Below are positions 45,496-57,060 of a stretch of DNA of 64,000 bases, piece after piece. Both the position numbers and the translations under genes were made by a program. Numbering within the stretch: position 1 is the stretch's first letter; each line of letters starts with the position of its first letter. The stretch lies in assembly GCA_030278955.1 (NCBI GenBank), contig JAOANR010000006.1:55208915-55272914 (forward strand). The letters run 5' to 3'. The notes under the pieces are model-generated. The model saw only the letters and a program-made list of their open reading frames with translations, did no database searches and was not told where the DNA came from. This DNA is from Hygrophila difformis. Taxonomy: Eukaryota; Streptophyta; Magnoliopsida; Lamiales; Acanthaceae.

Positions 45496-47150
45496 ATATC
45501 GGTGTGGATCAACTCGAGCGGATACTTTGCTTCAAATTCGGCCTTCTTTTGAAATGAGGCTCTTGTTTGCTTCCCGAGTACACAATTTTCACAAAATTCT
45601 CCTCCAAAATTCATGCTTGGAAGTCCTTTTACCATCTTCATCTTCACTAGCTTTTTCAGGCCATCATAATGTAAGTGGCCAAAGCAGTGATGCCATAGCG
45701 ACGCTTTCTCTTCTTCTTTGACTTGTAGGCATTTCCCTTGCAAGCTTCTCACGTTCAACTTGTACATCCGATTTCTCTCCATTTCGACTCGAGCTATCAG
45801 ACGTCCTTGCTTGTCTTTCAGGTGCAGCGACTGATCTTTTAGAAAGGTTGAGTAACCTTTCTCTGCGAGCTGGCCAAGACTCAAGATGTTGTTTTTGAGG
45901 TCTGAGACATAGTAGACATCTTGGATTGTCCCTATCAAGCCATCATTCTGTGTGAAACATATCGTACCACGGCCTTTGACTTGCACTTTTGATGCATTTC
46001 CGAATGATACATGACCATTGTCAACTTTCTGCATTTCTTTGAATAGATGCTCATCATAGCACATGTGATTTCTTGCTCCAGAATCGAGGTACCAGGATGT
46101 GTCATCGTTGACATCGTTGTGCGCCATCATGAGAACACTTCCATTTGCTTTGTCTTCCACGACTAGGTTGGTTGTCTTTTCCACTCGTCTGTTGGCCCGA
46201 CACTCTTTTGCAAAGTGTCCCATCTTGCCACAATTGTAACAACCCACGTTGTTGCAGTCGTCGGAATGATGACCATATTTGTGGCACTTTTGGCATTTGA
46301 CGTTGGAGAAATTTGATCGACCGCCTCTTCCTCGAGCGCGTCCTCTTCCACGCCAGTTTGCTTGGCTTGATTCGAATCTGTCCCTCTGGTACCTTTCATA
46401 ATTATTGCTTTGGATACCACGACCGTGTCCACGATTTCTACGGTCTTGTCCTCTCCCCCGAAAGTTTCGAGAGTAGAGAACCTTTTCATCTTTAATTGAT
46501 GCCTTGGTCTGGAGTGCCTGGTCGAGTGACTCCTCTTTCTTTTTCTTTTTTCTTTGTTCGTGTGCTTCGAGAGATCCAGCGAGCTCTTCAACAGTGAGCA
46601 CTTTGAGGTCTTTCGATTCTTCAATCGCACACACAACATTTTCGAAATCATTGGTTAATGATCTCCATATTTTCTCCACAATTCTGGCATCGGACAATTC
46701 TTCTCCGTTCCGATTGAGTTGGTTTGCCACGGTCTGGACACGTGTGATGTAGTCGGACACATTTTCTGATTCTTTCATCTTCATGCTTTCAAGCTCTCCA
46801 CGAAGGGTTTGGAGACGCACCTGCTTTACCCGGTCGGCTCCTTTGAATGATTTTTCAAGGATGTCCCACGCTTCTTTTGAGGTGGTTGCACCGGATATTT
46901 TTTCGAAGCCTGATTCGTCAACGGCTCGGAATAACATGTAAAGAGCTCCGCTATCTTTGGATCGCGCATCTTTCAACGCTTTTTGTTCTACTGCAGTTAA
47001 TTTTCCGGTATTTTCTGGTTCTACAAAACCATTTTGAACCACGTCCCATGCATCTTGAGCTCCGAGTAGGGCTTTCATTTGAATACTCCATTTCTCGTAA
47101 TTTGCTTTTGTGAGATGCGGCAGTGACATTTGTCCCGTGATATTCGCCAT
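45405..47150 (-). pseudogene. Copia gag, protease and integrase N-terminus (frameshifted at the end)
   Basis: The most likely start is the ATG of MANITGQMSLPHLTKANYEK at 47150; the open frame reaches back to 47252. The gag domain (WSIQMKALLGAQDAWDVV, LQTLRGELESMKM) is followed by an Arg/Gly-rich stretch and two zinc knuckles (CQKCHKYGHHSDDC and CYNCGKMGHFAKEC). The protease follows with the active-site DSGA in SWYLDSGARNHM. Then comes the pre-integrase HHCC region (LWHHCFGHLHYDGLKKL, FCENCVLGK). After ICGPITPESFSGKR the frame shifts and ends at 45405, while the integrase core resumes in the next frame. Apart from that it is open throughout. In the cell these proteins build the virus-like particle. 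Confidence 0.93.
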
Positions 47151-47152
47151 TT

Positions 47153-47855
47153 TGGACAATGTCTGCAATAATCCCAAAATAAATAGTATGAATGATTTCG
47201 GACTCGGTCGAAGACTCCACAAATTTTTCTGCTCCAAAATTTCTTCTAGCACAGCAACAACACTGATTGCAACAAGTTGAGTAGTCCAACTTTAATTTTC
47301 AGCTAGTATGACAAAGTCATTAATTCCCCACCAAAGTTATTAATTGTGGGACCTCCTCATTAATTTTTTTTTCAATCAACCGCACCACTTCCTCTTTTCC
47401 TTTTTTTTTTTTTATATTTTCTAATCACCACATTGAATTCTCTTTAATTTCCAACCACTACTACCGACATTGTCCCAACCAATTTAATTTATTGCCTTTT
47501 CTTCTCAATTAGTGAGACTTTGGCAGAGAGTGCAAGAAAAGGGTGGGAGTGGAGAATCGGAACAACAACAGTAGGTGGGAGAGCCGACGGTGGCGGGAGG
47601 TGCTCATGGCGGAGAGCAGGCTGGGCTCACGGTGGCAGCAGCTCGGAGAGGACTTGCCGGGGCTCCGAGAAGGCTGGGACATAGCGGCTTGGACTAGGCG
47701 GCGCTGTGGCGGTGCAGGTTCGCTGGAGATGGAGCTGGATGGACCGGAAATGGGATATGAGATACAACAGTTAAGTTGTTCTCAACTTCTTAATTCTTTT
47801 AAATTTGAGTGTTTATACTCAAATTATTTTTTTTGCTCTGAGTTGGGATCACTCA
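47153..47855 (-). other. Copia 5' leader
   Basis: About 700 bp between gag start and primer site. It includes a GC-rich block (47545-47760) that is open on the plus strand, which I take as a chance ORF. Confidence 0.6.
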
Positions 47856-47869
47856 GGCTCTGATACCAA
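47856..47869 (-). other. Copia primer binding site
   Basis: Minus strand TTGGTATCAGAGCC, complementary to the 3' end of initiator-methionine tRNA, two bases from the LTR. Confidence 0.9.
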
Positions 47870-47871
47870 TT

Positions 47872-48187
47872 TGTAGATTTTGATATCTCACACACACAAG
47901 ACACTTTACACTTTTGATATCTAAAAAGGATAACCAAAAGCGGAGAGTTGTTTAGCTAAAGCTTTTTTTATATTTATTGCTTTGCTTCGCTCTGAGAATT
48001 ACAACAATCGAAATACTTATTTATAGAAATGAAAACATATAACAGACAACGAATATATGCTAAACTGTTCTTGCGGTGGCTTCAATACTTTCGGCGCCGT
48101 AGATGAGAAATCAACTCGGATGGCTTTACTATTACTTTGATGGCTTCAACAAATACGACATTTGACGTTTATGCCGTTTTTCCAACA
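47872..48187 (-). repeat. 5' LTR of the young copia element
   Basis: 316 bp, five transitions from the other LTR. Confidence 0.95.
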
Positions 48188-48979
48188 TACATTAGGGGCA
48201 GGGTGCCGTTCCTTTCTAGATTAAATGCTTGTGTTAGTCATCATATTCGGTTGAGTCCGCTGTCATCTTTATTTTTAAATGGGTTCTGGTAAAAACATAT
48301 CTATTTCCCTTCCGTGGACTAGTATTGATGAGTTGATGCTATGTGCGGATTTTTGTGGATTATGCGGTTGAGGGGTAGGACCGTGACGGGTCTGCAGCGA
48401 CGAAACTTGCCCCCTCTGTCACAAATTTAATTAAATCTAGGTTGACGAACCTTTGAATATGCGGTATTGTGGGTCTAAACCCCTAACCTTGCCTGCGGGC
48501 CTAGGTTAGGGCACCGGTGCTATAGGTTTAGACGTTGTTCCAATAGGAACTTGCGGATTATGCGGATTATGCGGTTAAGGGTGTCCTCGTCAATACTAAT
48601 TCGCTTTCATATTAAATATGTTAATATTGCGGATACGTCGTTTCTTTGTGTTGTCTTGTGGAACTGTGGTTAACCTACCAGTTTATACTGAGTTGTGTGT
48701 GTGTTTTTCTCTTTTCTCTTTTCAGGATTTGGAAGTGAGTAGTCATGAGCACGTGCACGCATTGGGATGGGATTTCAAGTTTTATCTTTAGCTAATAAAA
48801 AAAATCATCTTTAAATTCATGATGTATTTTGTACAATTACTTTTGAAACTATTATGGATTATGTTTTCTTATTAGAGCCTTAGCATCTCTTGGTTGATTC
48901 GTGTGTTATGATATTTTATCCAAGAGATGTGGCGGTAGCATCCCCTTAAATTTGGTAATTTGAAATTGGGGGTGTTACA

Positions 48980-49329
48980 TTAATGCCTTTTGTGTTCTTC
49001 AAGATGAAATCTCAGAGGAAGAACAATCCACAGAAAGACTCAAGAAATTACAAACTCTTAGAAAAAAAAAAAGAACAAAGAAAAACTAGAGAGGAAAATA
49101 ACCGACTCAATAATTCTCAATCCAAAAATACAACTCGATTAATTCTAACCTATTTACAGAGGACCTATTTAGATGAAATAGACTTAATAAGTCGAAGTAG
49201 ATCCAGATGAGTCGGACAAACAGTCTCATAAAGAATAGCTAACTGCCACAGAACTGTTAGAGACATGTTCTTGAAGTTATAATGTAGTTTCAACACTTAT
49301 AGAACTACAAAATCTGCACAGAGAGTCAA
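48980..49329 (-). repeat. Sirevirus 3' LTR, proximal piece, starting with a 103-bp duplicate
   Basis: 48980-49085 repeats 41599-41701 (TTAATGCCTTTTGTGTTC to AAAGAACAAAGAAAAA); the rest continues as in 59820-60065. It ends at GTCAA (49325-49329), the target of the next solo LTR. Confidence 0.9.
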
Positions 49330-51983
49330 TGTAACACCCCGGATTTGGTAACCCAGGCCGGAAGCCACCGCCACACCTCCCTAGCAAGACACGTCAATTT
49401 GAGCTTACTAAAGTGATGCAAGGCTATGGGTACTTGACAGATTTTAAAACATTTTGAATAATGAGTCCGGAATAATAATACTAAATTTTAAAATACGAGA
49501 TAGTAATCTTCCATGCACGCAATAGAGTAAGTAATGCAGCGGAAAGTAATCGCGGCCAACATGTCCAAAACTCGGGTTTAACAGGCCCGATTAGACAGTA
49601 TTAAAAATGCAGGAAATGGAGGTGTTCATGAAATAGTTCCCCCAAATGCATGAGCATGCATCACTCAACATACTCTGTAGAAGAGAAATAACAACGGGAT
49701 TATCAGTATAAAAATATACCGAGTAAGTCAATTCCTAACAAAACAATTAAGGGGTTACATGTGTTTAATTAAAAATAGATTTTTCATGCTTCAATTAAAA
49801 TATGTAAAATTCATAGTTTAACTTGCAGCGGAAGAGCATGATTAATTATACGAGACTAGAATACATAATTTAAAGGCATAATTTAAAAGCGTAATTTAAA
49901 AAAATGCGATAAGTAAATACAACTTAAATAAATACACACACAAGTCTTTTAATGTTATCCCGCTAACTAAGAAGGGGACACCACACAAGGGAGATCACTA
50001 ACGAGGCAATCTCAAATCGTAGGACCACTAACGAGGCAGTCTAAATAAAAGGGAGACCACTAACGAGACAGTCTCAATAAGCGTAGAACCACTAACGAGG
50101 CAGTCCAAATAGAACACAGCGCGAGAGATCACTAACGAGGCAATCTCAGATAGTAAGGAGACCACTAACGAGGCAGTCTCAAAGATAATTGTATGAAGAT
50201 CGGCTCAGCCTAGTGGACGGGATTTTTCGAAGATTTATGTTTTTTCGTATAAAAAGATTCGATATCGCATTTCATAGTTCGAGTTTCCTCAAGTTCAAAA
50301 AATCCAATTCGTCGCAGGTTACACCTTTTTAATTTAAAAATTCATCTTACAGTCAGAAATTCTGAAATTTACCCAATAGCTTAAAGACACCTTTACAAAC
50401 AACTTTCATGTTTCGAGTTTCTCGAAATAAGGTTTCGAAGTGGGTCGAAATTCGAGTTTATTACAAGAAGAGTTTTCTGCAAGAAAAATCCAATTCCAAC
50501 ACCGATTAAAAATTCATTTTAAGTCCAATTGATCAGAAATTTTTACAGATTGAAGAAGAGACCTTAATGAACAACTTTTGTGTTTTAAGTTTTTGAAAAT
50601 AATGAGGATTAGTCGTTCAAAAGTTGCCCTCAACACACTGTCAAACGTATGGTTTCAAAAATCGGTCCGACACAGTTTCAAAATCCATACATTTTAACAT
50701 ATCAAATGAACTTCAAAATTTATGAAATTTTGTATGCTTATTCTAGACTTAAATATCTACAACTTTTGTTTACAAATGCAAGTTTGGTTCGATCTAGAAA
50801 CAGGTGAAAGACATGCATCAAGTTAGACCATTGAAACTATCAAGTTTTCGAACATCCATTTTTTATACAGAAACTTTACTCACGATTTGGAGTATCAAAT
50901 CTTTATGAAAATGGCCGAAATTTTGACACAAGGTAGATTACGGTCTTATGAACAAAATCTATGTTGAAAAGTTTTTGGTTTGAATTCCCGAAAATAAGGT
51001 TTTAGTCGGATTACAAAAATTGGTCGAAAAGAGGGTTTTCGAAATCCGATTTTAGTTTCGAGTTTAGATCTTGTATTTTAAATAACAAGAAACCACAAAA
51101 ATTGTAGAGTGAGGCCTTGACTTACTTGTTTAGAGATTAGGATCGTTATAGGGGCTTTTCGAGTGTCCTAGGGTCGCGACGAACGACCAACTTCTCCGAT
51201 CTCTTCTTTTTCGCCCCCGACGTGAAATTGTAACAATGATTAGAATGTTAGTATTTCGAGTTTTAGGGATCTATGGACGAATTAAGAACTATACTACAAC
51301 TTACCAAGGTCCTAGAAGGCAGAGGCTTCGTCCCGATCGTCTCGTCTTCGCCGGAATCCTTGCCAGAAAGTGAACTCGAAAATTTTGGCTTGGAGAGAAG
51401 AATGAGAGAAGGGAGGGTTTTTGTTTTCTGTCAAAAATGGGTAAGGGGACGTCCCAATCCTGTCCTTTAAGCCTTCCCAAGGCTGTGATCGGCTTGCCAT
51501 TGATAGGAAACGAAATTTTGGCAAGAAAATGGCCATGGAAGGAAAGTTTACACCTCCTGCTCCTCTGGCGCGGTGATGACGGGTCCATATTGCTTTGGCC
51601 GCGTGACGAGCGCGCGGCTCAGCCCTGGGACGCGTCGACCCCTTCTCGCGCGGTGGCCACGCGTGCTCCCTCAAGGGTGACTGCACGAACCGCGCGCGAC
51701 CTCCGGTTTGGCCGGTTCGAGCGGTTCGTGTGGTCCGTCGGGTCTTTTCTTCTTTTCTCTGTCGGGTTTCTATCCTCTACGTTTTTTGTTCGACTTTTCG
51801 GGTCATTTCTGGATCGAAATTCCTATCTTAAATTTATTATGAACTCGGATTAATGTCCGTAACACTCTCGTGCAATAATTTATTTAATTAAATTATTTTC
51901 GACTCCATGGGTTCTCGGAATTTAAATTCTCGCGTTTTCGAATTTAATTTCCGTTTCTTTTAAAAAATTTCTCGGGTATTACA
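49330..51983 (-). mobile_element. Solo Ty3/gypsy LTR, 2654 bp, minus orientation
   Basis: Plus strand begins TGTAACACCCCGGATTTGG and ends TTTCTCGGGTATTACA. Target duplication GTCAA/GTCAG (one mismatch). The unoccupied sequence AGAGAGTCAGTTAAGC is present in the intact Sirevirus LTR near 60051. Same family as 35436-38036 and 1-264. No internal sequence remains, consistent with recombination between two LTRs. Confidence 0.92.
49990..50185. repeat. Six-copy minisatellite inside the solo LTR
   Basis: Six copies of ACCACTAACGAGGCAGTCTC (alternating with ATCACTAACGAGGCAATCTC) with variable spacers give a period of about 30-40 bp. The related LTR at 35436-38036 lacks it. Confidence 0.9.
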
Positions 51984-52012
51984 GTCAGTTAAGCAATAAC
52001 AATCTCCACCAC
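51984..52012 (-). repeat. End of the Sirevirus 3' LTR and polypurine tract
   Basis: 51984-52001 (GTCAGTTAAGCAATAACA) completes the LTR. The following ATCTCCACCAC is, on the minus strand, the purine-rich GTGGTGGAGAT expected just before an LTR. Confidence 0.8.
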
Positions 52013-52713
52013 TATTTGTGGAGATGATAATTCAATCACATAAAGTGTTGAAACTATCAAAAGAGTTAGAGAAGATATAAATCAGAGTGTAGAACAAATA
52101 GTGCAGATAAAAGTAGAAATTAAGAATGTCACAAAATAGTTCAAACAAGTTCAGAACATCCATCCAAAAGTAATTAAAACAACAAGGCAAGCAGTCATCA
52201 AGTAGTCCTAATTACTATTACAGACCATAGTAAATCAGAGTAAAAACCATCAAAAACAGTATTCATCACCATGACACAGATCAAACAAAAACAATCATCA
52301 ACGATCAGTTTCCAAAACATCACCACCACAAAAACAAAGTTCATCCATCACAAATACTAGACAAGCATAGAGCCAAGTTTATAAAAATTGTTACCCAAAA
52401 GTACCAACTACCAGCAAATAGCAACACCTTTTCTCCCCCATGATGAATTATCACTCCTCATCTGAAGGAGGATACTCTTCCTCTTCATCCTGCATATCAG
52501 CTTCATCAAAAGAAAAGGGTAACATATGCATAATTTTCAGATTCTCCCTTTTCATTATCATGGCGCCTTGACTCTAGGTAGTCAGCTTTTCATTCTGACT
52601 ACTGAGCATCTACCGCAGTTGATAAACCAACGCTGGTCCAGAAAGTACAGGTCCATGTTTGAAGTCGTTATGCATGTTGATCAAGTGTGGGGGTGGCTTG
52701 TAGTCACGCAGAT
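52013..52713 (-). other. Sirevirus 3' untranslated region
   Basis: Between the extra ORF and the polypurine tract. Low in ORFs, A-rich on the plus strand. Nothing further recognised. Confidence 0.6.
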
Positions 52714-53948
52714 TCACATATACTTGTCTTTGATCTTAACACCAGATGAAATGAGGAATTCTGTGATCAATGCGGGATAAGGAAGTTTTGCCGTCTTCTT
52801 AATGTTGCCAGAAGTGTACTTCACCATTTCCTTAAGAAGAAACCATCCAAAGTTCATTAAACCCATATATCTATCAATGCAAAACAATAGTTTACCCATG
52901 TAAGAACTGATTTGGGATTGATTTTTCGCGGCAAGATGTTGGCACTGCAGAACAGATACAAGCAGTAGAACTTCAAAGAGAGTTGGATGACATTGAATTT
53001 GTTTTGCCCAAAGGATTTGAGTTTCTTATCAGATATGATCAGGGCAACATCAGTAATACTATCATGCATGATCTCCAAACAATCTCCTAAGTCCTCGTAG
53101 GGTGGTAGTTCTAACATCCGCAAAATAATAGCAGGGGTTAGATCTCTAAATTTCACTCGAATGTAAATCTTACCAAACCAGGCGGAGTTAGGATTAAGGA
53201 TCTCTGGAGTCAGTTTCGTATAGAATTCGCGAACATGAGTTGGAGAATACTGAGTAAGTTCTTTCGCCCAATGAAGTAAGTGCCTCTCTTGAAGGTAGTC
53301 CGAGAAACCTAGGGTTGCAAAGTGGCTGTGCTGGAAGATTTCTTTAGGCTTGAACTCTCTTCCCTTTAGGTACTCTTTGGAGAAGGCTTTCATCATCTCA
53401 GTGAAATATTTCAGGCTGTGGGCATTTTCCACATCTAGAACACTTGGTGCCTTCTGTGGTTTCTTAGAAGTTGATGCTACAGCAGCAGGTGCAGTGGGGG
53501 TTGAAGGTTCTCTGCGTTTTCTGGTGGATCTCCGTGGTTGAGGGGTCGTCTCAACAGTAGTCGGATTACTTCCTCCAGTGGGTTGTGAAGCAGTCATCTC
53601 AGTGATTTCCTCTGCACGCAAGTCATGCAGTCCCTGATTTTGGTGTGGCGAGGGAGGTTGACTGGATTGATTGATTTCACGAACGATTTCGTCAATGGCA
53701 GAAGTGTCTACATGGATTTAAACATTTGGATTTTGCTCCTTCTGGGTTTTAGTAGGAATGGCTTCAGATTGGGGCTGATCAGTGATAGGATTTTGCTCAG
53801 TGGAAGTTTCAGTGTAGCTGAGATAGAGTACAGGCGGCAAGGAGTCGATTGGTTGAGCATCAATGGGGTTTTCAGTGACCGGAGAAGGAGTTTTGGACAA
53901 TGAGGAGGAGGCGGTGTGTGGTTTATCAATATGGGACGGGTTCTCCAT
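52714..53948 (-). pseudogene. Extra ORF downstream of Sirevirus pol (transposon-associated domain)
   Basis: The frame begins at the ATG of MENPSHIDKPHTASSSLS (53948). A TAA at 53718 and a frameshift near 52890 break it; the sequence is continuous otherwise. The N-terminal third is Pro/Ser/Thr-rich and ends in a basic RRSTRKRREP that could act as a nuclear signal. The folded part (KYFTEMMKAFSKEYLKGRE, LLHWAKELTQYSPTHVREFY, IYIRVKFRDLTPAIILRMLE) resembles the domain catalogued as putative plant transposon protein, also seen at 31671-32161. Sireviruses often carry an ORF after pol, frequently called env-like. I see no signal peptide, and only a weak hydrophobic stretch (LSLKFYCLYLFCSANIL), so envelope function is not supported. 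Role unknown. Confidence 0.6.
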
Positions 53949-54258
53949 TTTCAGAGGCTTGTAAACAAGGAAAGTTTGAAAAATGGTTAGGGAAAGCTTA
54001 TGGAAAGAAGGAGAAGAAATGGACCATTTAAAGAGTAGTTCGCCGGAAGCTGGAGAGACGGAGGCAGTTTCTGCGACGTGCAACGTGACCAGGGATAGTC
54101 TGCAGCGGTTACAGACGTTGATGTGCAGCTATGACGTCACGTACACTACCTAGGGGTAATTATGGGCTTCCGGGGAATTTTGAATTTCAAATTCAAATGG
54201 TGTGGGCCTGAAATCACTTAAACAAGTAAAACCTTAGGCCCAAATGAACATTATCAAT

Positions 54259-57060
54259 TTAATTGAAATAAGAAAGGCCCAAAGAAAATCTTAGGCCCTG
54301 AAAATTCTCTCCATCCAAAGCTTTAGTCAGGATGTCCACCCGTTGTTCCGACGAACCTATGTGCTCAATCCTGCAAACATTATCTTCAACAAGATCTCTA
54401 ATAAACTGATAACGTATATCAATATGTTTTCTTCTATTATGCAAAACAGGGTTTTCAGAAATATTGATGGCACTAGTATTATCACAATAAACTAAGAAAT
54501 CTTCCCTTTGAATACCGTAGTCCTCGAGTAGTTGCTTTATCCAAATAAGCTGCGAACAAAAGCAGATAGCAGCAATATACTCAGCTTCGGCTGTAGATAA
54601 GGCCACAATGTTCTGCTTTCTGGAATACCAGCTTACCAAGTTGTTACTTAAATAGAAACAACCTCCTGTGGTAGATCTGCGATCGTCACAACACCCTGCC
54701 CAATAAGAATCTGTATACCCAATAAATTCAATTGCAGATCTCTTTGAAAACCAAATGCCAATCTCTAGTGTCCCCTTAACATATCTCATGATCCTTTTGA
54801 GTGCCTTCATGTGCGATTCCTTCGGATTTGATTGGAATCTTGCACATACAACTACACTGAATGATATTTCAGGTCTAGATGCTGTCAAGTACAGCAAACT
54901 ACCAATCATACTTCTGTAAACCTCCTGATCAACTGACTTTCCATTTTCATCTTTTGACAGCTTTTCCTATTGAACGAAGGGAGTTCTGGCTACCTTAGAA
55001 TTCTCCATATCAAATTTCTTCAACATGTTTCTGGCATATTTTTCTTGACTCAGAAAAATACCATCCTTTTCTTGTTTGATCTGCAATCCTAAGAAATAGT
55101 GAAGTTCTCCTAACATGGACATTTCAAATTCTGATTTCATGGATTCTAAAAATTCCTTTCTATACTTTGCAGAGGTAGAGCCAAAAGTGATGTCATCGAC
55201 ATACACTTGAGCTATAGTCAGATGGTTGTCCTGACGCTTGACAAACAACAGTTTGTCTGCATTACCTCTCTTGAAACCATTATAAATCAAATATTTTGAT
55301 AATCTCTCATACCAGGCTCTCGAAGCATGTTTCAAACCATATAATGCTCCTTTAACACAGTAGACATAATCCGGATGCTTTGGATCTTCAAATCCAATAG
55401 GTTGTGCAACATAAATCTCTTCCTAGATTTTGCCATTCAAAATTGCTGTTTGGATGTCCATCTGGTACAACTTGAGATTTAAAGAGCATGCTATAGCAAG
55501 TAGAATTCTTACAGCTTCAATCCTTGCTACTGGAGCAAAAGTTTCACCATAGTCCAGACCTTCAATCTGTGTGTAACCTTGTGCAACCAAACGTGCCTTG
55601 TTCCTTATCACATTACCTTTCTCATCCATCTTAATTCTGTATATCCATTTAGTTCCAATGATGTTGACGTTCTCTGGTGGTTCTGTAAACTCCCAGACAG
55701 AATTGCGCTCGAACTGCAGTAGTTCATCTTGCATAGCGACAATCCAATACTCATCTTTAAGTGCTTCAACAGGGTTCTTTGGTTCTACCATAGAAACAAA
55801 GCAATTGAGTCCAGCAAGATCCTTGAAGTTAATGTTTTTATTTCTGGTCTGCCTTTGTCCTTGAGGATCTCCAATAATATCTTGTGTAGAGTGGTGCTTG
55901 TGAACACTGGTAGTTCTTCTGCAGTCTCAACTACAGCATCACTATCAGAATCCTCATCCTGATCTGACTCAACAGATTCGGTTCCAACAGGTTCACTTAC
56001 AACTGGTTCTCAGTCTGTAATAATCTCTTTTGATCTGTTGCTAACAGGAATGTCATCATCTAACCTGTTCTCAATAAGCTCAATATCCTCAAACAAAACA
56101 TTAGTAGACTCAATAACTTTTTATCACTCAAAAGATATACTCGATAAGCCTTAGAATTATTAGAATAACCAATGAAATATCCTTCAACAGATTTGGAGTC
56201 AAATTTCCTCAAATTTACTCTATCATTAAGAACATGGCATTTACAACCAGAGATATGAAAGTACTTTGCCTAGGGTGTATTACCTTTCCACAGCTGATAA
56301 GGTGTGTTGTTTGTATGTGGTCTTAACAACACCCGATTTGCAATATGATTGGTTGTGTTAATAGCTTCTGCCCAAAATGACTTGCTCATCGAACTTGCAT
56401 GAAGCATAGATCTTGCCATCTCTTGTAGAGTTCTATTCCTTCGTTCCGCCACACCGTTTTTTTGAGGGGTCTTGAGAGCAGAATACTCATGTGTAATCCC
56501 CTGGTGTCACAGTATTAGTCGAACGACTGGTTTTCGAACTTCTTTCCATGATCTGTTCGAATTCGAGCAATCTTTCTTTGCTTCTCATTCATCAAATGTA
56601 GACTTAGAGCCTCAAAGTACTCGAAAGTCTCATCTTTGGATCTGAGAAAGAAAACCTAAGTAAAACGTGAAAAATCATCTACACATACAAGGATATACCT
56701 TTTACCATTTAAGCTCTCGACTTCGGTTGGACCCATAAGATCCATATGGATTAAGTCAAGACATTCTTTTGTAGTGATTTTGTCAATCTGTTTGTGTCTT
56801 GAGCTCTGCTTTCCTTTTGCACAGTCTCTGCAAACAGCTCCGCCGTTTGTTGGTAGTTTGGGCAACCCGCGAACTGCTTTTGAGTTGCTCAGTTTGCACA
56901 GAGTCCTGAAATTTAGATGACCAAGTCGTTTGTGCCATAAGTTTGTCTGATCAATACTTGTGAGCAGAGCCTGGGAATGTCGTTCTTTAAGGTGTAACAG
57001 TTGTTGTTTGAACGTCCTCCAAACATGATGCATTTGTTTTGTCTGTCGAAAACTTTGCAA
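54259..57060 (-). pseudogene. Sirevirus pol: integrase, reverse transcriptase, RNase H, heavily broken
   Basis: Recognisable blocks in order on the minus strand: the pre-integrase HHCC region (LWHKRLGHLNFRTLCKLSN, CRDCAKGK, 56656-57060); the integrase core fragments (IRTDHGKKFEN near 56560, then AERRNRTLQEMARSMLH at 56400-56452); RT N-terminal half (WIYRIKMDEKGNVIRNKARL, YQMDIQTAILNG, 55423-55791); RT C-terminal half with YVDD ([10 protein letters not shown] near 55200, 54967-55335); and RNase H (STAEAEYIAA, DNTSAINISENPV, HIDIRYQFIRD, 54259-54909). Several stops and frameshifts separate the blocks. The long spacers between them still read as copia pol in broken frames (for example SAPKTP-QQNGVAE remnants near 56470). 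Confidence 0.88.

Larger units (their letters stand above)
42770..48187 (-). mobile_element. Young complete Ty1/copia retrotransposon, target duplication TACAT
   Basis: Two 316-bp LTRs (42770-43085 and 47872-48187) flanked by TACAT on both sides (42765-42769 and 48188-48192). By eye they differ at five positions, all transitions. The primer site (minus strand TTGGTATCAGAGCC, 47856-47869) is next to the upper LTR and the polypurine tract (ACGGGGGAGTTT, 43086-43097) next to the lower one. Gag-pol lies between, with one frameshift and three stops. Confidence 0.95.
41704..48979 (+). mobile_element. Solo LTR of gypsy type, carrying a nested copia element
   Basis: Starts TGTAATAATAAT and ends GGGGGTGTTACA. 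Without the nested copia (42770-48187) and its TACAT duplicate it is about 1.85 kb. Near its end it has AGAGATGTGGCGGTAGCATCC, paralleling GAGATGTGGCGGTGACATCC in the gypsy LTR at 37985, so it is a distant relative. A TATA box TATAAATA is at 41960-41967. It has no 5-bp target duplication in the usual place; instead 103 bp of the host LTR are duplicated around it. Confidence 0.7.

Noticed and set aside
47543..47863. 106-codon plus-strand ORF (MGVENRNNNSRWESRRW) in a GC-rich block
   Set aside because: It lies antisense in the leader of the young copia element, has low-complexity composition and resembles no family. Judged a chance frame.
52857..53621. Retroviral-type envelope gene after Sirevirus pol
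   Set aside because: No signal peptide, no clear membrane anchor and no cleavage site seen. It fits a transposon-associated domain better.
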